A stretch of 64,000 nt of DNA from Lentisphaerota bacterium (GCA_015061545.1 SUWJ01000006.1:36877-100876); one strand, 5' to 3'. Positions 43,599 through 52,840 are shown, counted from the stretch's first letter. Notes: generated by a model not told the origin, from the sequence alone. Numbers and translations: made by a program.

Positions 43599-43851
43599 AA
43601 AAACCTCCATTTACAAATTCAACACTAACAATCTACCACCAAGGGTAAGACATCTTGCGTCCAAGCCCCAAAAAAGTTGAAAAAATTTTCAGCAGCTGGA
43701 CAATGTATTTATCAATACAATGAGAATAATAAGAACCAAACAACCACAACTGTTAGTACGTCCGGTATTTTTTTCTTCAAACAACATAATCAACTCTCCC
43801 AAACAAAAATCGCCTTTACCCAACATACTATCGAAAAAAGCCAAATCTTAC

Positions 43852-43892
43852 AAAAAAAGTCCGCAACTTGGCAAAATTTCCAAATTGCGGAC
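43852..43892 (-). terminator. intrinsic terminator closing the sigma/caspase/dynamin operon
   Basis: On the minus strand GTCCGCAA...TTGCGGAC (8-bp perfect outer stem, inner TTTGG/CCAAG continuation) is followed by seven T. It begins 18 bases past the stop of the last operon gene. One of the clearest terminators in the window. Confidence 0.85.
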
Positions 43893-43910
43893 GAAAAATT
43901 TGATTTTCAA

Positions 43911-44435
43911 TTATTTATCTATTCTTTGCTCCTCCGGCAGTTTGCAAACATCACATTCAGCTGCAGCAATATCAGAAACTTCTTTTGTTTCCACCAATGC
44001 GGTTGGGCGTTTGAAAAAATTTATCACTTTTTGTACCGGTTTGGTGAAAATTATCCGCCCCCAAGATTCATCTTCTTCCTTTTTTGCAATTTCTTCCAAA
44101 CAATTCTGCCAGGCTTGAGCAAAACCGGGTGCTTTTTTAGTCATCATTGCACAAGCCTCGGCATACTGGCGCAGCTCCCGCAAATCCCGCTGGAAAGGCT
44201 TTTCCTTCAATATTTGAATAGTTACCTTTTGATTGTTTACCTGTTCTTCAAGTGCTTTGATTTTTTCAACATTGACCCGATGTTCATCCATCGTGGTTAC
44301 AATATTATTTTTGAGGCTTTTGATTTCATTTTTAAGCTCTCTTTGCTTTATAAAAGATTTTATATAAACAAACAATGCCCCGGCTATAAAACTCAAGATG
44401 CCGATAACAAATGGATTGGATAAAATTTCAAGCAT
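43911..44435 (-). CDS. single-TM coiled-coil protein, last gene of the caspase/dynamin operon
   Basis: 174 residues. An N-terminal TM helix (FVIGILSFIAGALFVYIKSF, about 8-27) is followed by a coiled coil (QRELKNEIKSLKNNI..., about 30-75). A helical middle (PFQRDLRELRQYAEACAMM) and a tail with a CDVC-x-LPEEQ motif come next. Start supported by AAGGAG. It lies 19 bases after the previous gene. Possibly a membrane tether for the GTPase module; no known family. Confidence 0.5.
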   Translation of the reverse strand: MLEILSNPFVIGILSFIAGALFVYIKSFIKQRELKNEIKSLKNNIVTTMDEHRVNVEKIKALEEQVNNQKVTIQILKEKPFQRDLRELRQYAEACAMMTKKAPGFAQAWQNCLEEIAKKEEDESWGRIIFTKPVQKVINFFKRPTALVETKEVSDIAAAECDVCKLPEEQRIDK

Positions 44436-44454
44436 GAAAAACTCCTTTTTTAAA

Positions 44455-45510
44455 TTATGCTTTTGTTTTTTTATTTTTGAACGGAAAAATATTTTTTATA
44501 TTCTTTATTGAGCGGTAAATCAAAAATCCTCCCAATCCGAACAGTATCAAACACAGCAAATAAAAGTATCCGCCCAAGAGCTGCCGCAAAAATTGAGCAA
44601 GATGACCTTTATACATAATCTTGCCGCTTCTGGTGATCAACTTTACAGAATCAGCACCTTTTTGAGCAAGTTTTTTCATTAAAGCGGGAGAATCTTTGTG
44701 TTTATTTACCGCTTCTATAACTTCGCAAGTACGTTTATCCGCCGCCCGGGCGACCAGATGGGTTGCGTGAGGAGATTGTTTTACGTTCTTTGCCAGCAGA
44801 GCAATATCATCAGCATTTTTTGCATGTTTGACAATACTGCCGGAACGGATGAAGCCTGCTTTATTAAGCAAGGCGTTCAGATTTTTGAAAAAAGTTTTGC
44901 AAGAGGAGTTGATTTTTTTGGTCTTAACAATATCAGCAGATAACTTTATGATATATTTACCCATGGAATCCGTAATGGCTCCGATCTTGCGGAAAGCTTT
45001 CAAAGCCGCCGGAGCCCAATCGGCCACATCAAAAAATTCAGTAGCCAAACCTAAAGCCGCCAAAGCGGCAACCACAGCATCAGTTTCTTTGCCAGTGATT
45101 TTATAGTAGCCCTGTTTGGCAAGATCCCGAATATCACCATACATGAACATATCCGAAGCCACACTGCCGCCCAGTTCCTCCAAAGATTTGTCTGGATCGC
45201 CGGTGATAAAACCTTTACCGACTTTATAAAGACGGTTGAAGATTTTTTTCGACTCGGTTTCGCTTTTTTCTTTAAGTGCTTTGGCAGCATTGGCACAAGG
45301 CAAATCCAAAGCAATAACATCTTCGCAAAGGGTTTTAGCTTCGCCCCAGCGCTGCTGTTTCATAAGGTCATTGATTTCAGCAATATAATCATGATCGGGC
45401 AAGCGGTCAAGCACCGAAATATCGCTGGTAGCCCGTCCCCCCAGCAAAAGCCAGAGAGCAGCCAAGATAAGAAGCACACCAATCAATAAATTTTTAATTT
45501 TCTTAAACAT
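44455..45510 (-). CDS. two-TM membrane protein of unknown function
   Basis: 351 residues. TM helix at the N-terminus (LLIGVLLILAALWLLLGG, about 8-26) and another near the C-terminus (YFYLLCLILFGLGGFLIY, about 318-336). Between them is a mainly helical soluble part, first Sel1/TPR-like (EINDLMKQQRWGEAKTLCED), then GFITGDPDKSLEELGGSVAS and repeated Lys-rich helices. The basic tail ends KNKKTKA. It lies 15 bases after the DUF697-like gene. The topology, two anchors around a large loop, suggests it sits in the periplasm between the membranes or that the loop is cytosolic; sequence alone does not decide. Confidence 0.5.
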   Translation of the reverse strand: MFKKIKNLLIGVLLILAALWLLLGGRATSDISVLDRLPDHDYIAEINDLMKQQRWGEAKTLCEDVIALDLPCANAAKALKEKSETESKKIFNRLYKVGKGFITGDPDKSLEELGGSVASDMFMYGDIRDLAKQGYYKITGKETDAVVAALAALGLATEFFDVADWAPAALKAFRKIGAITDSMGKYIIKLSADIVKTKKINSSCKTFFKNLNALLNKAGFIRSGSIVKHAKNADDIALLAKNVKQSPHATHLVARAADKRTCEVIEAVNKHKDSPALMKKLAQKGADSVKLITRSGKIMYKGHLAQFLRQLLGGYFYLLCLILFGLGGFLIYRSIKNIKNIFPFKNKKTKA

Positions 45511-45525
45511 AATTACACCTTTTAA

Positions 45526-46500
45526 TTAAGAGGCTGACAGAATTTTTCTTTCATTTTTGTCAAAATCTTTATTTTTGCCACTAAACAAATCTTTCCAGAA
45601 ACTATAAAATTTATCTTTCAGAAAATCCATGCCACAGTTAAATGCCATTTCCATTGTTTCCTGGAATGTTTTATCATGCCAAACTTCCTTTAAGTTGTTA
45701 AATGCGTATGTCCTGGCTTCTTTCAAAGGGATTGTTTTATCAGCATTTACACCATGATTCAGATAATATTGGGTAAGTTTTACTGTTTTCGAACATGCAT
45801 ATATGGTTGCAACGGCTTGAGTAATTGGGCTCAAAAACGGGATTCTGCCAGTTACCGGGGTGTCGAAATTTTCCATTACTTCCTCAATGGAACCAACCAG
45901 CAGCGAGGAAAACAGTACATTGCAATAAAGTTTTACTAATGCCGACAAGGAGGGACGCACACCATAAATTTCCAACACTTTACTGATAATACGGAAATTC
46001 CAAAATAACATTCCCAATGTATCAGTCATTTTTTTAGGAGAAACAACAACCGACAATGCCGCCAGCAGGGCGAGTTCCCGACCAACAGCTGAAGATTTCT
46101 TCTCGCAATCCTCAATATATTTTCCAAGATGAATTATTTTATCTTTTTTTACATTTGTCATTAATGCTAAATTCAGACTTGCTGGCATATTTTCTTTGGA
46201 ATAGTTTTTTGCTGTATCTCTTAAAAGGTCATCCAACTGTTCCGCAGATACCCTATCATCTTTGAGTTTATCAAAGCAGACAAACTTGTATTTTAAAACA
46301 TCTTTTTTAACTTTCCAGATCACTATTGCAAGCGGTCCGAAAATAAGCAGAATATCAACCAGTATTTCTACCAGAGAACAGGTAATTTTTCCAATTTTTT
46401 CGCCAATAATCAAAACATTGCCGACATAGGTAATAACAGCAAAGAACAAAAGAGGCAGCAACAACCCCCAAATTAACTTTTTTATTTCTGTGCTTTTCAT
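45526..46500 (-). CDS. DUF697/YcjF-like membrane protein next to a dynamin-like GTPase
   Basis: 324 residues from the ATG with AAAGGTGA upstream, placed 4 bases after the GTPase stop. Two TM helices near the N-terminus (LIWGLLLPLLFFAVITYVG and LVEILVDILLIFGPLAIVIW). The middle carries the DUF697-type helical hairpins: LLAALSVVVSPKKMTDTLGM, IISKVLEIYGVRPSLSALVK, and VTGRIPFLSPITQAVATIYA. DUF697 domains are typical companions of Era-like and dynamin-like GTPases (YcjX/YcjF), where they insert in or act on the inner membrane. The same coupling is proposed here. Confidence 0.65.
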   Translation of the reverse strand: MKSTEIKKLIWGLLLPLLFFAVITYVGNVLIIGEKIGKITCSLVEILVDILLIFGPLAIVIWKVKKDVLKYKFVCFDKLKDDRVSAEQLDDLLRDTAKNYSKENMPASLNLALMTNVKKDKIIHLGKYIEDCEKKSSAVGRELALLAALSVVVSPKKMTDTLGMLFWNFRIISKVLEIYGVRPSLSALVKLYCNVLFSSLLVGSIEEVMENFDTPVTGRIPFLSPITQAVATIYACSKTVKLTQYYLNHGVNADKTIPLKEARTYAFNNLKEVWHDKTFQETMEMAFNCGMDFLKDKFYSFWKDLFSGKNKDFDKNERKILSAS

Positions 46501-46504
46501 CCCA

Positions 46505-48607
46505 TCACCTTTCCAATTTGCAAGCAAATACTTCACACTTGTCTTGAATGTCTTTTTTTACAATTTTTTGAATATTTTCTATTTCGTTTATGATGGTAGT
46601 GTACTCTCCAATGTGTTTTTCTAATTTTGTAATTTCTTTCTTAAAGAGATTAGTTATCTGTGTACGCAGATTCGTAACTTCTTCTTCAAACAGTTTGCTG
46701 CTTGTTTTTTTTATTGCTCTTATGAAATCACCCTGTTCATTTAATCTATCAGACAGTTTTTTAACATAGTTGGTAAATAAGTTATCAGCATGCTTATTTA
46801 CCTCATTTTTGTTGCGGTTAAAGTTTTTTAGACGAAATTTTTGTCCCAACCTCCAACTACCTAATTCAACATCAAAACTCTTTTCATCTTGATAAAACTC
46901 CAGCATACTTGGAAGTAACTTTTCTCCATCATTTTTATCATAGAAAATTCTTCCTTTCAAACGCTCTATAATCTCATCTTTATCAATTGTACAGTTTTGT
47001 ATATCATTTTTTATTGATTTTACTATTTCGTTTTCGCTATCACTTATATAGTCAAGAATTTCAGTTCTTAAAGATGTAAATTGCTCAGCTAATTTTTTTG
47101 CAATATCATCAAAACTTTTGTTGGAATATTCTTTGATTTTATCTTCAAAAGTTTTATCTTTTTGAATCATCCAATCACGCAGCATCTTTACATATTCATC
47201 TTTGGTTATTTGCTTATCGTTATGGCAGTTGCCGGGAACAGCATCTCCACATTCTACCCTATTAACGGCAGTAAGCAATCCATCAAGTTGCTTAAGTAAC
47301 TCTGCCAGATTATGTTTCAGAGAGTTACTGTGCATTTGTGATTTGCTATCAAATTTTTCGTGATACTTTTCCCGTTGTCTTCCCAATTCACCTTTTGTAT
47401 CACTGTCTTTTTGCAGCTTAGCTTCTATCTGTTTTTTATACTCTATAATACTATGAGGTGATGTTTTATCAGACAATTTCTTGCACAACTCTATCAATGA
47501 CTTTAATGCATCATGCCGCAAAATATCTTCTTTGTTTTCACCGACTTTTTTAGAAATTTCAGATTTAAGATATTCAATATATGATTCTTTTATCAAATTT
47601 TCTTTTTTTAAAGACGGATTGATTTTATCTTTGATTTTATCGAAGTTAAAAGCATCCCATGCTTTTGCCGCATTGATGCGGAACTTTTCTATTTTTCTAT
47701 CCCCTGCTTGTAATAGTTTGTTCCAACGCTTTTCAATATCTGTTTCCTGCTCTTCCAATTCTTCAGCAATAGCTTTTTCAGTATACCATCCCGCTTTAGC
47801 ATTCATAATATTAAGTATGCCGTAAACAGGGATTTTATAACTCTTGTTTTTAAAAAATTCACGCAATCTCTCGTAAGTAGTATTGTTCAATGCAGAAACA
47901 GAACTTTGTACCCACAGTAAGTGATGGCATTCTTGAGGAATTTCCTTGATAGTTGGATTTTTTTCAATTCCAGCCAAATAGCCATCAATCCCTGGCATAT
48001 CAATAAATGCAACTTTATTGTTCAGAATACTGTCTTCCTGAACATTTACCCGAATTTCAACAAGACAGGCATCGTTGAAATTAGACAGTGATTTTAAATT
48101 TGTTTCAGTAAGAGTTTCTTTTAAATTTTCTTCATTTAAGGCAAGAGGTGGAGAGCTTTTATGGAAAGATTTTTTTAACTCATCCCAACTTTTTGTTTCT
48201 TGAAAATAAGACAATAAATCTTTAATATAGTCCGTACTTTCTACTTTGGTTCTGTAAAGTGTAATACCTGCCGGATGATCTTTTTCTGCACTTAAAATAA
48301 TTGAACTGCGTTTTGTTGTTTCAATTCCGGCTCCATACGGACTGACAAATTTTTCTGTAAGAGCGTTGAGCAAAGTTGATTTGCCTGCTTTTACTGCTCC
48401 TAAACATACGATGAAGTATTTTTTTGCATCAAACTTTTTTCGAGCAGAAGTTAAATCGCTGACAAGTTTAATGATTTCGTTATGAAAATCGTTGTTAGTT
48501 ATATCTTTAAAAACATCTTTTTCTGGAATAACTTTAAATTCCCCTACAATGCGATCAACTGTACTGGTTATTTCTTCAATACGGTTCCCAATCTCGTTTT
48601 TCTGCAT
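46505..48607 (-). CDS. dynamin-like (bacterial dynamin superfamily) GTPase
   Basis: 700 residues. G1 P-loop is GAVKAGKST (70-78) with the GKST seen in dynamins. Switch I threonines follow in AGIETTKRSS (98-99). G3 is FIDMPGIDGY (DMPG at 203-206). G4 is not a clear NKxD; NIMNAKAG occupies that place. The remaining 400 residues are long helices, including a Lys/Glu-rich stalk and a C-terminal helical bundle, as expected for membrane-remodelling GTPases. No TM segment. In bacteria such proteins act in membrane fission/fusion or in phage-triggered membrane defence. It lies between a caspase gene and a DUF697 membrane protein. Confidence 0.8.
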   Translation of the reverse strand: MQKNEIGNRIEEITSTVDRIVGEFKVIPEKDVFKDITNNDFHNEIIKLVSDLTSARKKFDAKKYFIVCLGAVKAGKSTLLNALTEKFVSPYGAGIETTKRSSIILSAEKDHPAGITLYRTKVESTDYIKDLLSYFQETKSWDELKKSFHKSSPPLALNEENLKETLTETNLKSLSNFNDACLVEIRVNVQEDSILNNKVAFIDMPGIDGYLAGIEKNPTIKEIPQECHHLLWVQSSVSALNNTTYERLREFFKNKSYKIPVYGILNIMNAKAGWYTEKAIAEELEEQETDIEKRWNKLLQAGDRKIEKFRINAAKAWDAFNFDKIKDKINPSLKKENLIKESYIEYLKSEISKKVGENKEDILRHDALKSLIELCKKLSDKTSPHSIIEYKKQIEAKLQKDSDTKGELGRQREKYHEKFDSKSQMHSNSLKHNLAELLKQLDGLLTAVNRVECGDAVPGNCHNDKQITKDEYVKMLRDWMIQKDKTFEDKIKEYSNKSFDDIAKKLAEQFTSLRTEILDYISDSENEIVKSIKNDIQNCTIDKDEIIERLKGRIFYDKNDGEKLLPSMLEFYQDEKSFDVELGSWRLGQKFRLKNFNRNKNEVNKHADNLFTNYVKKLSDRLNEQGDFIRAIKKTSSKLFEEEVTNLRTQITNLFKKEITKLEKHIGEYTTIINEIENIQKIVKKDIQDKCEVFACKLER

Positions 48608-48633
48608 TTTTTCCCATCCTCGTTTTGGTTATC

Positions 48634-50022
48634 TTACTTATTTAATTTTTTGTCGATCAATTTTTTCGTCTGACATATTTTCTTTTTTACTAACTCTTGT
48701 GTATTTTTTGCAATACTGTCAGCTTGTTTTATTGTGTTGTTAAATGTAGTTTGGGCAACAGTTTTTGCATGTGATATCGCATCTTCAAAAAAATCGCGAG
48801 GCGAATTTATCATATCATCAGCACACTTTTTTGCCTGTAGCATTTTATATTTCATCAAATATTGTTTGGATTTAAATATATCTTTGGGATGTCCTATGCC
48901 TTCTTGATAAAAACGGCTTATTGTGTTGATAGCCTCTGCATGTCCCGAATCTGCAGCCTTTTTTATCCAGAAAAAGCTGTCTTGCTTGTTTAAGTTTGTT
49001 CCTTTTCCATCCCTACAACATAGACCAAACTGATATTGAGCATCTATATGATCATTCCGTGCAAGTTTTAAAAATATCTCTGCCGATTTCTTGTGCTCTC
49101 CCGCCGCCTGTATTGTACACGCATACCAATAATCTGCTCCTGGAATACCTTTGCCTGTTGTTTTTTGCAACCATTCCCGATAACGATCATCCTCAGCTTC
49201 ATAGTAATATAGAGCCAAATATAATTGTGCATACACATTTTGTCCATTATTTGCAGCGTCCCCAAGTGCTTCAAACGCATCGTCATCGTTACTATGGTTA
49301 AGCAAATGTTCATACAGCGCCGGATTATCCGGATAATCATCCGGCAGTATCATAGGTAAATTTTCTTTTTCACGCCACTTTTTAAGTATAGAGATATACG
49401 CATTGGCACTTCCTGTAAATTGCGGAGGCGGATTTATATTAGCTTTGCGTAATTTTTCTAAAAAATCTTTAAAACATGTAATATTTTTATCTTTTAACGC
49501 AGACAATATCTTGTCTGTAAACACGCCATGTAATAGCTTGCCTGATTCTATTGCTACACGATCAGAACAACAAGCTGATAAAATAACCGGAGCTATGACC
49601 GTTGGTAAACTGGTAGGCACTATCGCCGGAAGAGGATTGTATTCTATTTTTCCAGCAGTATAGAAACTTACCCGACAACAATCAAAAATAAATAAACGAT
49701 TGATATAAATTTTATTAGTTAATCGCTCGATATCTTTATTACTGATAAAACCGTCCCAAGCCCAAAAACCTGGTATGTCATTTTGTTCTTCTCCGTGCCC
49801 CGAAAAATAAAATAAAAACAAATCACCATGGCACATTTTTTCTCTTAAATTATTCCAAGCTGAAGCAATAGCACTGGCAGTAGCATCTTGATTTGTCAAC
49901 AATATAATTTCATCAAAATCATTATTTAAAACAGCTCTCATCGCTTTGGCGTCACAACAGCAACAATTCAATGGAGCGTCAGGATATTGATCGATTCCTA
50001 TAAGTAAAGCATAACGTTTCAT
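48634..50022 (-). CDS. caspase-like (peptidase C14) protein with Sel1 repeats
   Basis: 462 residues from the preferred ATG (MKRYALLIGIDQYPD), preceded by AAGAGAT. The N-terminal 230 residues are a caspase/metacaspase-type domain. The catalytic histidine is in FYFSGHGEEQND (His76) and the catalytic cysteine in FIFDCCRVSF (Cys116 most likely, Cys115 the neighbour). SACCSDRVAIES follows, typical of this fold. Residues 250-400 are Sel1-like repeats (AQLYLALYYYEAEDDRYREW, AQYQFGLCCRDGKGTNLNKQ, AEAINTISRFYQEGIGHPKD). The C-terminus is Lys-rich and coiled. Bacterial caspases of this type often execute or switch on conflict or cell-death responses. The anti-sigma gene is 22 bases upstream. Confidence 0.85.
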   Translation of the reverse strand: MKRYALLIGIDQYPDAPLNCCCCDAKAMRAVLNNDFDEIILLTNQDATASAIASAWNNLREKMCHGDLFLFYFSGHGEEQNDIPGFWAWDGFISNKDIERLTNKIYINRLFIFDCCRVSFYTAGKIEYNPLPAIVPTSLPTVIAPVILSACCSDRVAIESGKLLHGVFTDKILSALKDKNITCFKDFLEKLRKANINPPPQFTGSANAYISILKKWREKENLPMILPDDYPDNPALYEHLLNHSNDDDAFEALGDAANNGQNVYAQLYLALYYYEAEDDRYREWLQKTTGKGIPGADYWYACTIQAAGEHKKSAEIFLKLARNDHIDAQYQFGLCCRDGKGTNLNKQDSFFWIKKAADSGHAEAINTISRFYQEGIGHPKDIFKSKQYLMKYKMLQAKKCADDMINSPRDFFEDAISHAKTVAQTTFNNTIKQADSIAKNTQELVKKKICQTKKLIDKKLNK

Positions 50023-50044
50023 AATGTATCTCTTATGCAAATCC

Positions 50045-50263
50045 TCACACCGTGCTGGCGGTTGGTTTTATTTCGGTTAAATCTTTGTAGATTTGTATGC
50101 TGGAACGGAGGTGTTCCAGCAGCTGATCGTCTTCTTTCAATTCTTCCAATAATTCAGCACACTCTTGGCACTCTTTCAAGTGCGCGGCGCAGCTTATCCG
50201 GCTTAAAACAGAGAGCTTGCCGTGGCGGTACAGATCCAATTCTTCTTTGGTGTAGTGTTTCAT
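50045..50263 (-). CDS. zf-HC2 zinc-finger anti-sigma-like protein
   Basis: 72 residues. The zinc-binding set C25, H28, C32 and C35 (SCAAHLKECQEC) matches the HxxxCxxC ZAS motif of anti-sigma factors. There is no transmembrane helix, so it would be a soluble ZAS protein that binds the sigma factor encoded 4 bases upstream and responds to a cytosolic signal. Direct cotranscription with an ECF sigma factor strongly supports this role. What releases the sigma factor is unknown; proteolysis by the caspase encoded next would be an attractive possibility. Confidence 0.8.
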   Translation of the reverse strand: MKHYTKEELDLYRHGKLSVLSRISCAAHLKECQECAELLEELKEDDQLLEHLRSSIQIYKDLTEIKPTASTV

Positions 50264-50267
50264 AAAA

Positions 50268-50879
50268 TCATCTTTCGTCCAGAGTTTTGATTATTTCACG
50301 CAAAGTGCTTATACAGCGGCTTTTAGCGGTGTATATATTTGATACAGATATATTCAGAAACTTTGCCACTTCTTCGGCGTTCCGCTCGTGCAATGCGTAC
50401 ATCTCAAACGCCGCATAAGTTTCCGGCTGAACCCGCTCTTTCAGCTCCACCAGTGCCATATTCAACAAATGTTTGTACCACTCTTCATCCCAGACCGCGT
50501 TCCACGCATCTTCACTGCCAAGTTCGATCGGATTGTTTTCATCGTTGAGCGAACTCGTATCCTTACGCTTCCGGACGATCTTCAACGCCTGATTCCGGAT
50601 GATTTTCCGCAAGAAATGCCGGAACCGCCCCTTTCCTGGATCGTAAACAAAGGTGACACCCTCCGGAATATTGTCAGGATCATATTTTCCAACAATATCT
50701 TTCCGGAATATCTCGCACATCACCTGCTGAACCAACTCTTCCTTCTCATCCGCCGTCAAACCGCAATCGCCCCCGCAAAGCAAGATCAACGGCTTATACG
50801 CCGCATAAAACTCACTCCACGAAACCTCATCACCGCCACGAACCCGTGCCAACAAAGATTTTCTAGTAGTAAATGCCAT
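50268..50879 (-). CDS. ECF-type RNA polymerase sigma factor
   Basis: 203 residues. Sigma region 2 covers WSEFYAAYKPLILLCGGDCG through EELVQQVMCEIFRKD, with the KGRFRHFLRKIIRNQALK segment. Sigma region 4 has VELKERVQPETYAAFEMYAL and the helix-turn-helix NAEEVAKFLNISVSNIYTAK. It recruits RNA polymerase to specific promoters and is presumably held by the adjacent zf-HC2 protein. The Shine-Dalgarno GGAG is 6 bases before the ATG and lies inside a CCAAG/CTTGG stem (50887-50905), so translation may be controlled. It is the first gene of a seven-gene operon. Confidence 0.88.
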   Translation of the reverse strand: MAFTTRKSLLARVRGGDEVSWSEFYAAYKPLILLCGGDCGLTADEKEELVQQVMCEIFRKDIVGKYDPDNIPEGVTFVYDPGKGRFRHFLRKIIRNQALKIVRKRKDTSSLNDENNPIELGSEDAWNAVWDEEWYKHLLNMALVELKERVQPETYAAFEMYALHERNAEEVAKFLNISVSNIYTAKSRCISTLREIIKTLDER

Positions 50880-51268
50880 TTTTTCTCCAAGGAATAGTTG
50901 CTTGGGGAAGAGAAAAAAACCTTTTGCTGGATTGGTTCTTTCCCGCTTCCCAACTTGTCACGGCGTAGCCCCCGTGGCGAAGACGGAACCCCAACTCCCT
51001 TTTCCAAACCTTTTATTGGCACTTTTCTTTTTGGCTTTGCAAAAAGAAAAGTGCCCTTAAAGTTTTAAAAACTTATTTCTTTTATTATCTACTTCCACTT
51101 TTTTTAATTTTCTTACACTGCTTTATAAACTTCTTCAGGAGCCGTTACTGTTTTTGGTAACAAAAACAGTAACGGCACGAAAAGGTTTGTAAAAAGGAGG
51201 GGGTTTTAGGGGGGAGGAAAAGAAACTTTCCTTAAAAGTTTTTTTCCTCTCCCTAACTTCTTTCCCAC
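50880..51268. repeat. 389-bp intergenic region with three long hairpins
   Basis: Perfect 16-bp arms occur twice: 51018-51033 with 51040-51055 (GGCACTTTTCTTTTTG and its complement, 6-base loop) and 51141-51156 with 51161-51176 (GCCGTTACTGTTTTTG and its complement, 4-base loop). A third, imperfect stem of about 17 bp runs 51209-51253. A fourth small stem hides the Shine-Dalgarno of the sigma gene. No gene is seen. The region separates the kinase operon from the sigma operon on the same strand and could hold terminators, a promoter and a regulatory RNA. Confidence 0.7.
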
Positions 51269-52831
51269 CTATTTTTCAAATTTCAGCGTTGAAATCATTG
51301 CTTCAAATTCTTTTATCCGCTCCTCGTATGTTCGCTCTTTGGCGGACATTTTAATTATCAGGATTTCCTTATCTTTGATAAGCCAGAGTTGGCATGACTT
51401 GGTTTTCGGCGGCAAAAAACGGTACTCAATCATCACTCCGGGGAGTTTGAGGATGTTCACCCGCCGGATTTTGAAAATCTCCGCCTGCTGACTGCCTGCC
51501 CGCCCGATAACCGACTTGACCATCCAGCGGAGTTCATCGTCAGACAGCTTGGTGATATTTCCACCGTCGTAGGGGTGCATTCCCAATGAAATGTTGTCTG
51601 CAAACTCAACAACTGAATCGCAGGTAATGATTTCCCGTTTTTGCGCAAAACTTTTAGTAATCACCGCCAGCAGTTCCGGCGAAATCTTTTTGCGTGCCGA
51701 TTCATCAACCTGCACCGCCTCCAACACCTTGCCCATAGTATCAAGAGTGGTAACTTCCCATAAAGCAGGAATGGTCATTGAAAATTTGTGCAGTTCGTTT
51801 TTGTAAATTTTTGACGGCATATCGGCAAAGGGTTTTTCTGGCTTGAGCATCCACCACGCCGTGCCGCCGATCACCAGCGAGGGCGACAAAACGATCAGCC
51901 AATAGTTTTTCAGGAACCGCCAGCTGTTGCGGGGCAAACTTTTCAGATACCGCCAGATGTTCCGCAAACGGTACGCCCAGCGGTCACGCCAGCTTTCGCC
52001 GAACTGCAGCTTGTGCTGGATCGACAGCAGCTCATTTTCCAGCTCGGCAATGGAGTTGATCCGCCGCAAGGGATCTTTGCAGCAAAGTTGGAACGCCAGC
52101 TGCACAAAGTATTTAAGCTGCGGAGTAAGCGATATATCTTTAGGCAGCGACGGAAATTCGTGGGGGCTGCAGCCGGTCGCCGCACAATAAACCACCTTGC
52201 CGAAAGCATAAAGGTCGTTGCGCTGGCGGGCACGGCGGTCGGAAGAATCCAACGAATCAGCGGAGCGTTCTTCCGGCGGAATAAATTCCAGAGTTCCGGC
52301 AAGCTGAGTCACAGTGGCCGATAAGCTCGAGACCAAACCAATATCGGCAAGCTTGGGCGCGCCTTTAACAAAAAGGATGTTGTCAGGCTTGATGTCCCGA
52401 TGAGTGAAACCCGCCGAATGAATGGCTTTGATGCCGGAAAAAACGCCATAAAGGACGGGAAAAAGCTCAGCAAGGGGCAAAGCCCCCGACTGCAACCGCT
52501 GTGCAAGGGTGTCAGGTAGATAAGAAGAATCAGCCGAAGCCCCATCTCCGACAGAAGCCGCCAGGTCAGCCGCTTCCATAGTGTAAAAGAAAGAGTCCGG
52601 ATCTTCCTGAACATGAAAAATCTGCAAAAGTTCAGGATGATCTTCAGTGATCTTGCGATAGTTGATAACGCCCCGAAGCTCCCGCTCCCAAGCCTCGCCG
52701 AGAGCGGATTTAGGCACGACTTTAAGGGCCATCTTCTTGCCGGAAATATCCTCACAAAAAAAGACCTCACCAAACCCGCCAGCCCCGCACCGGCAAACAA
52801 TCCTCAAACCATGAAATTCATCGCTTTGCAT
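51269..52831 (-). CDS. membrane-bound Hanks-type Ser/Thr protein kinase
   Basis: 520 residues. Kinase domain 1-275: glycine loop CGAGGFGEVFF, ATP lysine MALKVV (Lys37), catalytic loop THRDIKPDNILF (Asp146), magnesium motif ADIGL in place of DFG (Asp163), APE-like FIPPEERS. One TM helix (YWLIVLSPSLVIGGTAWWML, about 308-328) leads to an about 190-residue extracytoplasmic domain containing FSMTIPALWEVTTLDTMG and MIEYRFLPPKTKSCQLWL. So it can sense outside and phosphorylate inside. It starts 9 bases after the MBL hydrolase gene. The catalytic residues look complete, so it should be active. Confidence 0.9.
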   Translation of the reverse strand: MQSDEFHGLRIVCRCGAGGFGEVFFCEDISGKKMALKVVPKSALGEAWERELRGVINYRKITEDHPELLQIFHVQEDPDSFFYTMEAADLAASVGDGASADSSYLPDTLAQRLQSGALPLAELFPVLYGVFSGIKAIHSAGFTHRDIKPDNILFVKGAPKLADIGLVSSLSATVTQLAGTLEFIPPEERSADSLDSSDRRARQRNDLYAFGKVVYCAATGCSPHEFPSLPKDISLTPQLKYFVQLAFQLCCKDPLRRINSIAELENELLSIQHKLQFGESWRDRWAYRLRNIWRYLKSLPRNSWRFLKNYWLIVLSPSLVIGGTAWWMLKPEKPFADMPSKIYKNELHKFSMTIPALWEVTTLDTMGKVLEAVQVDESARKKISPELLAVITKSFAQKREIITCDSVVEFADNISLGMHPYDGGNITKLSDDELRWMVKSVIGRAGSQQAEIFKIRRVNILKLPGVMIEYRFLPPKTKSCQLWLIKDKEILIIKMSAKERTYEERIKEFEAMISTLKFEK

Positions 52832-52840
52832 AAATTAATT

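Noticed and set aside
43677..44423. Open plus-strand frame of 248 codons
   Set aside because: Overlaps the terminator and the minus-strand coiled-coil gene; Phe/Ser/Tyr-rich shadow composition and no ribosome site.
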